A stretch of 64,000 nucleotides of DNA from Mycolicibacterium novocastrense (GTDB lineage: Bacteria; Actinomycetota; Actinomycetes; Mycobacteriales; Mycobacteriaceae): contig NZ_BCTA01000052.1 in the NCBI RefSeq assembly GCF_001570485.1, positions 248,001 to 312,000 on the forward strand, read 5' to 3'. Position 1 is the stretch's first letter. Each line of letters starts with the position of its first letter. Below, piece by piece: positions 58,576-64,000 of the stretch. Under the pieces are notes generated by a model that was not told the origin of the DNA, made no database searches, and saw nothing but the letters and a program-made list of their open reading frames with translations. The position numbers and the translations under genes are program-made.

Positions 58576-59754
58576 ATGCGAGCAGTCACCTGGCAAGGTC
58601 GTCGGAAAGTATCCGTCGACAACGTGCCCGATCCCGCGATCAAGGAACCCACCGACGCGATCATCCGGGTCACCAGCACCAACATCTGCGGTTCGGACCT
58701 CCACCTCTACGAGGTGCTCGGCGCGTTCATGAACCCCGGCGACATCTTGGGCCACGAAGCGATGGGAATCGTCGAAGAGATCGGCAGCCAGGTCGACGGT
58801 CTGCAGCCCGGCGACCGCGTGGTGATCCCCTTCAACATCTCCTGCGGCCACTGCTTCATGTGTGATCACGGCCTGCAGAGCCAGTGCGAAACCACCCAGA
58901 ACCGTGACCAAGGGACGGGCGCCGCCCTGTTCGGCTACTCGAAGCTCTACGGCGAAGTCGCCGGCGGGCAGGCCGAGTACCTGCGCGTCCCGCAGGCGCA
59001 GTACACCCACATCAAGGTTCCGAACGATGGACCAGACGACCGTTACGTCTATCTTTCCGACGTCCTGCCCACCGCATGGCAAGCCGTGGAGTATGCGGCG
59101 GTACCCGACGGCGGCACCCTGGTCGTCCTCGGTCTTGGTCCGATCGGCTCGATGGCCTGCCGTATCGCCGCGCACCGCAAGGGCTGCAAGGTCATCGGCA
59201 TCGATCTGGTCGACGAGCGGCTCTCGCGCGCCCGCGCCTACTGCGATGAGGTCATCGATCTACGCACCGACGACGCTGACGAGGTCGTAAAGAGCCACAC
59301 CGACGGTCGGGGCGCCGATTCGGTCATCGACGCCGTCGGCATGGAGGCGCACGGCTCGCCCGTCGCCGAAACCATGCAGACCGCCAGCGGCTTCCTGCCC
59401 TCCCCCATCGGCCGCGTCGTGATGAAGAACGCCGGCGTCGACCGGCTCGCCGCTTTTAACTCCGCGATCGCCCTCGTCCGCCGCGGCGGCACCATCTCCC
59501 TGTCCGGCGTCTACGGCGGCGCAGCCGACCCGATCAACATGATGACGTTGTTCGACAAGCAGATCCAGCTGCGGATGGGCCAGGCCAACGTCAAGAGGTG
59601 GGTGCCCGACATCATGCCGTTGTTGACCGCCGAGGACCCGCTGGGCGTCGAGCAGTTCGCCACCCACCGGCTACCGCTCGACGACGCTCCTGGCGCCTAT
59701 GAAACCTTCCAGAAGAAGGAAGACGGCATGGTCAAGACCATTCTGAAGCCCTGA
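58576..59754 (+). CDS. Zinc-dependent alcohol dehydrogenase (formaldehyde-dehydrogenase-like)
   Basis: A 392-residue medium-chain dehydrogenase. The catalytic zinc site is ICGSDLHLY with LGHEAMGIVEE. The structural zinc cysteines are in SCGHCFMCDHGLQSQC and the NAD loop is LVVLGLGPIGSMACRIAA. A long loop (MQTASGFLPSPIGRVVMKNAG) is typical of the glutathione-independent formaldehyde dehydrogenase/Rv1895-type branch. It oxidises an alcohol or aldehyde with NAD(P). ATG 58576 has a GGAGG site. The 83-bp gap after the EspK-like gene suggests a separate unit. Confidence 0.92.
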   Translation: MRAVTWQGRRKVSVDNVPDPAIKEPTDAIIRVTSTNICGSDLHLYEVLGAFMNPGDILGHEAMGIVEEIGSQVDGLQPGDRVVIPFNISCGHCFMCDHGLQSQCETTQNRDQGTGAALFGYSKLYGEVAGGQAEYLRVPQAQYTHIKVPNDGPDDRYVYLSDVLPTAWQAVEYAAVPDGGTLVVLGLGPIGSMACRIAAHRKGCKVIGIDLVDERLSRARAYCDEVIDLRTDDADEVVKSHTDGRGADSVIDAVGMEAHGSPVAETMQTASGFLPSPIGRVVMKNAGVDRLAAFNSAIALVRRGGTISLSGVYGGAADPINMMTLFDKQIQLRMGQANVKRWVPDIMPLLTAEDPLGVEQFATHRLPLDDAPGAYETFQKKEDGMVKTILKP

Positions 59755-59959
59755 TGCCGATGGATCAGTCTGAGGCTCCGCTACTCGACGCTCTCGTCGA
59801 CTACCGCCAACCAACCGCTACGGCCACCCGGCCGCGGCCGACACAACCCTTGAGACAATCCGTGTTGTCGCTACCTGATACCCCTGGTTTCGCAATCGGA
59901 AGTTCTGGCAACATTACCGACGAGTAAGGAGTTTCCTCCGACTTCCGGCAGGTGGGCAT

Positions 59960-61810
59960 ATGACGAGTACTTGGAAAGCCTCAGAGATTTCGGTAGTGGC
60001 CCAGAGCGAGGGCGGCGGCGCCGCCATCCACGAAATCATCGGTCTGTCGATCGCCGCCGCTGTGATCGCCGTGGTGCTGTTGTGGATCGGCTGGATGCAC
60101 CGCACGCACAAGATCGAGTGGTTGGCCCGCCTCGGCGACTGGTCCGGACGCCGCTTCAAGCGGCCGTCGTGGGTCGCCTTGCCCATTGCGCTTTTCATCG
60201 CGTCGATCATCTGCGCGCTGTTCGGATTCATCTGGGACGTCAGCCTGCACATCGGCAACGGACGCGACGACGGCGCACTCGCCAACCCCGCTCACTACTT
60301 CATCCTCATCGGCCTGTTCGGCATCTTCGTCGCCGGCTGCACCGCAATGGTGCTGCCCCGCGGCGAGGAAGAGCGTCCCGGTCCTGCCGCGGTGCGCATC
60401 ACCGACCACTGGTATGCCCCGGTGGGCGGCATCGTCATGGCCGGGTGCGGTTTGTACGCGCTGCTCGGTTTCCCCCTCGACGACATGTGGCACCGCATTT
60501 TCGGCCAGGACGTCACGCTGTGGGGCCCCACCCACCTGATGATGATCGGTGGCGCAGGCTTTTCCACCTTGGCCGCTGCCTACCTCGAACTCGAAGGCAA
60601 ACGGGTCCGGACGCCCGACACGCCGCCTGACGGTATCGGTCTGAAGTTCATCCAGTACCTGGCATTCGCCGGGGTGCTGATCGGCATGTCCGTCTACCAG
60701 ATCGAGTTCGACTTCGGCGTCCCGCAGTTCCGCCAGGTCTTCCAGCCCATGCTGATCGCCGCGGCGGCCGCGCTCGCCCTGGTGGCCGCGCGGATCTTCC
60801 TCGGCCGTGGCGCGGCGATCATCGCGGCCGTCATCGCCATCGGCCTGCGCGGGATCGTGGCGTTCCTCGTCACCCCCGTGCTCGACGCACCGGTCAACTG
60901 GTTCCCCCTCTATCTCGGCGCCGCCGTCGTAGTCGAGCTCATCGCCCTGACGCCACTGATCAAGCGTCCGGTGCTCTTCGGCGCCGTGGCCGGCCTGGGC
61001 GTCGGCACCGTCGGCCTGTGGCTGGAGTCGCTGTGGATCAACGCCGTCTACCACCTGCCGTGGCCTAGCAGCATCTGGCCCGAGGCGCTCGCGATGTCCG
61101 TACCGGTCGCCATCTTGGCCGGCGCGTGCGGCGCGATGATCGGCATGGTGTTGACCGAACAGCGACTTCCGCGCCGGGCGCTGAGCGTCGGCCTCGTCGT
61201 GTTGACGGTGCTTGCGATCGGCGGCGCCACCGCCAACGGCCTGCGCTACGACGTTCCCGAGAACGCCAACGCCACCATCGTCTTGACCGAAGTCCCCGGT
61301 GATGACGACGCGCGGTTCGTCACCGCCGACGTGCAGATCACGCCCGCCAACCTGCTCAGCGAGGATCCGAACTGGGTGTCGGTGCTCGGCTGGCAGGGCG
61401 GCCTGCCCAACCAGCGCGGCATGTTCGTCGACAACCTCGAGCAGGTCGGGCCCGGCCACTACCGCTCCACCGAGCCGATGCCGGTCTCCGGCACGTGGAA
61501 GACGCTGCTGCGTGTCCACGACGGCCGGATGCTGACGGCGGTGCCGATCTACCTGGCCGGTGATCCGGGCATCGGCGCGGAGGAAGTGCCCGCCGAGCCG
61601 AACATGACGCGTCCGTTCGTTTCGGAGATCACGATCCTCCAGCGCGAACGCAGCCCGGACATCCCAGAGTCGTTGTGGCTCATCGGATGCCTGGTGGTGC
61701 TCCTGTGCTCGCTCGCCATGGTTGCCGGTGTCACCTGGGGCGGCGGCCGGATCAACCGCAGCGAGCCCAGCGGGAGTGAGGCCGAGCTACAACCCAGTGC
61801 GCAATCATGA
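59960..61810 (+). CDS. Polytopic membrane protein with C-terminal FixH/YtkA-like outer domain, unknown function
   Basis: The 616-residue protein has about 11 membrane helices in the first 420 residues, then an extracytoplasmic beta-rich domain (about 425-565; VGPGHYRSTEPMPVSGTWKT resembles YtkA/FixH-type modules), and a last helix (about 570-592). A conserved-looking membrane segment PLDDMWHRIFGQDVTLWGP then THLMM contains acidic and histidine residues suited to metal or proton handling. It is the first gene of a four-gene run with overlapping start and stop codons. A copper or oxidase-assembly role is suggested by the cupredoxin-like lipoprotein downstream; this is inference. The 205 bp upstream of it (59755-59959) contain no gene. 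Confidence 0.75.
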   Translation: MTSTWKASEISVVAQSEGGGAAIHEIIGLSIAAAVIAVVLLWIGWMHRTHKIEWLARLGDWSGRRFKRPSWVALPIALFIASIICALFGFIWDVSLHIGNGRDDGALANPAHYFILIGLFGIFVAGCTAMVLPRGEEERPGPAAVRITDHWYAPVGGIVMAGCGLYALLGFPLDDMWHRIFGQDVTLWGPTHLMMIGGAGFSTLAAAYLELEGKRVRTPDTPPDGIGLKFIQYLAFAGVLIGMSVYQIEFDFGVPQFRQVFQPMLIAAAAALALVAARIFLGRGAAIIAAVIAIGLRGIVAFLVTPVLDAPVNWFPLYLGAAVVVELIALTPLIKRPVLFGAVAGLGVGTVGLWLESLWINAVYHLPWPSSIWPEALAMSVPVAILAGACGAMIGMVLTEQRLPRRALSVGLVVLTVLAIGGATANGLRYDVPENANATIVLTEVPGDDDARFVTADVQITPANLLSEDPNWVSVLGWQGGLPNQRGMFVDNLEQVGPGHYRSTEPMPVSGTWKTLLRVHDGRMLTAVPIYLAGDPGIGAEEVPAEPNMTRPFVSEITILQRERSPDIPESLWLIGCLVVLLCSLAMVAGVTWGGGRINRSEPSGSEAELQPSAQS

Positions 61811-61974
61811 CGGGCGCGCCGAACAGCGCCGACGTCGTGGTCCTCGCCGACCATCCGATTTGGATAGCGGTGCCCGCGTTCGCCCCGGCGATCGTCGTCG
61901 CCGGGGTGGTGGTTTACATAGCAATGAAGAACCGTCGTAAACGAGAAGAATCCAACGGGGAAAGCACAACGTGA
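61807..61974 (+). CDS. 55-residue single-helix membrane peptide
   Basis: This small gene starts at ATG 61807 inside the ATGA overlap with the upstream membrane protein and ends at the TGA that overlaps the next GTG (GTGA). The product has one membrane helix (WIAVPAFAPAIVVAGVVVYI) and a basic cytoplasmic tail (KNRRKREE). Its double overlap with flanking genes is strong evidence that it is translated. It probably is a small subunit or assembly factor of a membrane complex made by the operon. Confidence 0.8.
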   Translation: MTGAPNSADVVVLADHPIWIAVPAFAPAIVVAGVVVYIAMKNRRKREESNGESTT

Positions 61975-62396
61975 AACCGACACTCATCCGCTCCGGCGCG
62001 ATCTGCTTCGCCGCGACACTTCTCGTCGCCGGCTGCGGCGGCTCGCGCGATACCGAACCGGAAGCGAGTAGTCCCGCGCAGTCGACTGTTGACGCGGCGG
62101 ACATGCCGGATCAGCAGCGTCCGCCCGATCGCTTGACCATCGACGTCACGATCGAGGGCGGCAACGTCGACCCGACGAACGCACAGATTCAGGGCAAGGT
62201 CGGCGAGCCGATCGTGCTGCGGGTCAACAGCGACGCGGCTGATGAACTGCATGTGCACTCGGTGCCCGAGCACACCTTCAAGGTGGACCCGACGCCTGGC
62301 CAGCAATTCCAGTTCACCGTCGATGTGCCCGGCAACGTCGAGATCGAGCTGCATGACCTGAATCGCGTGATCGCCACCGTTCAAGTTCAGCAGTGA
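61971..62396 (+). CDS. Cupredoxin-like lipoprotein
   Basis: The 141-residue precursor has lipobox LLVAGC (cysteine about residue 22). A linker follows, then a beta-sandwich of cupredoxin type (about 55-141): LTIDVTIEGGNV, GEPIVLRVNSDAADELHVHSVPEHTF and the end VEIELHDLNRVIATVQV. Several histidines (HVH, EHTF, ELH) could bind copper, though the canonical C-x-H-x-M loop is absent. It is anchored on the outer face of the membrane. The start is GTG 61971 by overlap. The neighbouring membrane proteins suggest delivery of metal to, or from, a membrane complex. Confidence 0.8.
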   Translation: MKPTLIRSGAICFAATLLVAGCGGSRDTEPEASSPAQSTVDAADMPDQQRPPDRLTIDVTIEGGNVDPTNAQIQGKVGEPIVLRVNSDAADELHVHSVPEHTFKVDPTPGQQFQFTVDVPGNVEIELHDLNRVIATVQVQQ

Positions 62397-63724
62397 TGTC
62401 AGGGCCGTCGGTCTCCGTACTGGCCCACGGCCTCGGCGGTTCGACGGATCTGCCGATTCCGTTCACCTACGCGGTGGTCGGGGCCGCATGGGCGTTGACG
62501 TTCACCTTCGCGGTCGTGGCATTCGCGTGGAAGAAGCCACGGTTCGATCCGGACAATTCGGTTCGCCCCCTTCCTCATTGGGTGACGGCGGTGATCGATG
62601 CGCCGGTGACCCGTTGGGCCCTCGCGCTTGCCGGGTTGGGTTTCGCGGTGTGGGTCGGTGTGGCTGCCGTCCTCGGCCCCCAAGACGCGAGGAACCCGCT
62701 ACCCGGTGTGTTCTACGTCCTGCTGTGGGTGGGCCTGGTGGCGCTCTCGCTGATCATCGGGCCGGTGTGGCGGGCGATATCACCGGTGCGGGCGGTCCTT
62801 CGGCTGCTGGGCGGACGGTCGCTGCGCCTGACCTACCCCGCGTGGCTCGGATACTGGCCCGCGGTCTTCGGGTTGTTCGCGTTCGTCTGGTTGGAGCTGG
62901 CCAGCCCCGACCCGGGTTCCCTTGGCGCCATCCGTATTTGGCTGCTGATCTACCTTGTCGTCACGCTGGCCGGGGCGCTGGTGTGTGGTGAGCGTTGGTG
63001 CACGCGGGCCGACCCTTTCGAGATGTACAGCGTGGTGGCCTCGCGGCTGTCGCCGTTTCGCCGAGACCCCGGCACGGGCCGTATCGCGATCGGCAACCCG
63101 TTCGACCATCTGCCGTCGTTACCGGTACGCCCGGGCCTCGTCGCCGTCATGGCCGTGCTTCTGGGATCGACCGCATTCGACAGCTTTTCGGCCATGCCCG
63201 AATGGCGGAACTTCGTCGACGACCATTCCTCGTCGACGCTGAGCGCGACCCTCATCAAGACCGCCGGCCTGGCCACGTTCGCGGCCGTCGTCGCCGCCAC
63301 ATTCTCGCTCGCCGCCGTCGCCACCGGAGGAGTGGACCGCGACCGTCGCCGCCGACTGCCGGGGTTGATGGCTCACTCGCTGATCCCGATCGTCATCGGC
63401 TACGTATTCGCCCACTACCTGACCTATCTGGTCGAGCGCGGTCAGCAGACGATCGTCCTGCTGGCCGACCCGTTGGCTCGCGGGTGGAACCTGTTCTGGC
63501 TGCAAGACGCGGAGGTCAGCTACTTCCTGTCTCAGCACCCCGCGGTGCTGGCGACGCTCAAGGTCGGCTTCGTTCTGGCCGGGCACGTCGCCGGTGTGGT
63601 CGCAGCGCATGACCGGGCCTTGCGCCTGCTGCCGTCGGCTCATCAGCTGACCGGGCAGCTGGCGATGATGCTGGTGATGGTCGGCTACACCTTCACCGGG
63701 CTGTACCTGCTGTTCGGCGGGTAG
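62393..63724 (+). CDS. Polytopic membrane protein of the cupredoxin operon, unknown function
   Basis: The 443-residue protein has about 10 membrane helices. Polar positions include ERWCTRADPFEMYSVVASRL in a cytosolic loop and AHYLTYLVERGQQTIVLLADP, LAGHVAGVVAAHDRALRLL near the end; histidines in the last helices are possible heme or metal ligands. No family is recognised. It begins at a GTGA overlap with the lipoprotein gene (an ATG follows directly at 62396). It completes a four-gene coupled operon. pncA begins 11 bp after its stop. Confidence 0.75.
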   Translation: MMSGPSVSVLAHGLGGSTDLPIPFTYAVVGAAWALTFTFAVVAFAWKKPRFDPDNSVRPLPHWVTAVIDAPVTRWALALAGLGFAVWVGVAAVLGPQDARNPLPGVFYVLLWVGLVALSLIIGPVWRAISPVRAVLRLLGGRSLRLTYPAWLGYWPAVFGLFAFVWLELASPDPGSLGAIRIWLLIYLVVTLAGALVCGERWCTRADPFEMYSVVASRLSPFRRDPGTGRIAIGNPFDHLPSLPVRPGLVAVMAVLLGSTAFDSFSAMPEWRNFVDDHSSSTLSATLIKTAGLATFAAVVAATFSLAAVATGGVDRDRRRRLPGLMAHSLIPIVIGYVFAHYLTYLVERGQQTIVLLADPLARGWNLFWLQDAEVSYFLSQHPAVLATLKVGFVLAGHVAGVVAAHDRALRLLPSAHQLTGQLAMMLVMVGYTFTGLYLLFGG

Positions 63725-63735
63725 CGTCGAAGGGC

Positions 63736-64000
63736 ATGAAGGCGCTCATCATCGTCGACGTGCAGAACGACTTCTGCGAGGGCGGCTCGCTGGCCGTCAG
63801 CGGCGGAACCGACGTCGCCCGCAATATCAGCCAGTTACTCGCCGACCAGACCGAATACGCACATGTGGTGGCCACCAAGGACTTTCACATCGACCCCGGT
63901 GACCACTTCTCCGATGACCCCGACTTTGTGACGTCGTGGCCACGGCACTGCGTCGTCGGTACCTCCGGCGCCGACTTTCATCCGCAGTTGCGGCCCGACG
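63736..64000 (+). CDS. pncA: Nicotinamidase/pyrazinamidase, 5' part
   Basis: The first 88 residues of PncA, cut by the window edge. The N-terminus KALIIVDVQNDFCEGGSLAV includes the catalytic aspartate D8. TKDFHIDPGDHF with the following WPRHC contains the metal ligands D49, H51, H57 and H71 in M. tuberculosis numbering. The enzyme converts nicotinamide to nicotinate and activates pyrazinamide in species that take it up. ATG 63736 has a GAAGGG site. The lysine and cysteine of the catalytic triad lie beyond the window. Confidence 0.95.
   Translation, partial: MKALIIVDVQNDFCEGGSLAVSGGTDVARNISQLLADQTEYAHVVATKDFHIDPGDHFSDDPDFVTSWPRHCVVGTSGADFHPQLRPD

Noticed and set aside
59884..59945. Inverted repeat CGGAAGT...ACTTCCG before the membrane operon as an operator
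   Set aside because: Arms are only 7 bp with a spacer of more than 30 bases, which is likely by chance. Not listed as a feature.
1..64000. tRNA, rRNA or insertion-sequence genes
   Set aside because: None recognised by eye on either strand. The island at 21-24 kb has no adjacent tRNA, integrase or transposase.

Overview
The window looks like chromosome of a fast-growing mycobacterium (Mycolicibacterium type). GC content is high, with G/C-rich third codon positions. The gene order is largely the reverse of the M. tuberculosis Rv0187-Rv0221 block: ilvD, ricR, an L,D-transpeptidase, zmp1, omamA/omamB, mmpL11, haemophore-like proteins, mmpL3, trmB, pckA, fadD4, fadE3, an Rv0216-type protein, lipW, lipC and a wax-ester synthase. 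Several interruptions of this order are accessory insertions. All family and synteny statements come from recalled family knowledge, not from a search.

Region by region. 1-16.2 kb is lipid and acyl-CoA metabolism: two lipC-like hydrolases, a WS/DGAT, two FadE proteins, LipW, a CoA transferase with an amidohydrolase, a double-hotdog protein, a crotonase and FadD4. A small redox/regulatory patch (three-cysteine HTH protein, ferredoxin, hemerythrin) lies within it. 16.4-21.0 kb holds pckA and a pair of degenerate P-loop/GTPase-like proteins (Rv0209/Rv0210 type). 21.0-23.95 kb is an accessory island between the Rv0209-type gene and trmB. It contains a Gp37/Gp68 'three-Cys-motif' protein, its partner TcmP broken by a 4-bp CTAG duplication, two small hypothetical proteins, an operator-like palindrome, and an exactly 11-bp-periodic array of six CTATAG-type hexamers. 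24.0-41.6 kb is cell-envelope export: trmB, a NYN protein, mmpL3 (with an unexpected DUF4190-like insertion), an AI-2E family protein, a YbhN-like protein, an M23 lipoprotein, a PrrB-like kinase with a frameshifted PrrA-like regulator, two haemophore-like proteins, mmpL11 and omamA/omamB.

41.7-49.4 kb holds a glycosyltransferase, zmp1, an L,D-transpeptidase, and a copper-responsive unit (DUF305 lipoprotein plus ricR) divergent from ilvD with a clear RicR operator between them. 49.4-53.9 kb is accessory: two paralogous secreted four-cysteine proteins around an SRPBCC protein, then a DAPG/phloretin-hydrolase-like protein, a BBE-type flavin oxidase and a divergent IclR regulator, which suggests breakdown of acyl-phenolic compounds. 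54.5-58.5 kb follows the Rv0187-type methyltransferase with an orphan type VII secretion-associated operon: an EspC-like protein with a YxxxD motif, a membrane protein with a duplicated outer domain, and an EspK-like protein. 58.6-64 kb contains a zinc alcohol dehydrogenase, a four-gene translationally overlapping operon (polytopic membrane protein, 55-residue membrane peptide, cupredoxin-like lipoprotein, second polytopic membrane protein) and the start of pncA.

The most promising signals for something undescribed are the CTATAG array and its island, the DUF4190-like domain inside MmpL3, the orphan Esp operon and the cupredoxin membrane operon. No tRNA, rRNA, insertion sequence or CRISPR array was found by eye.
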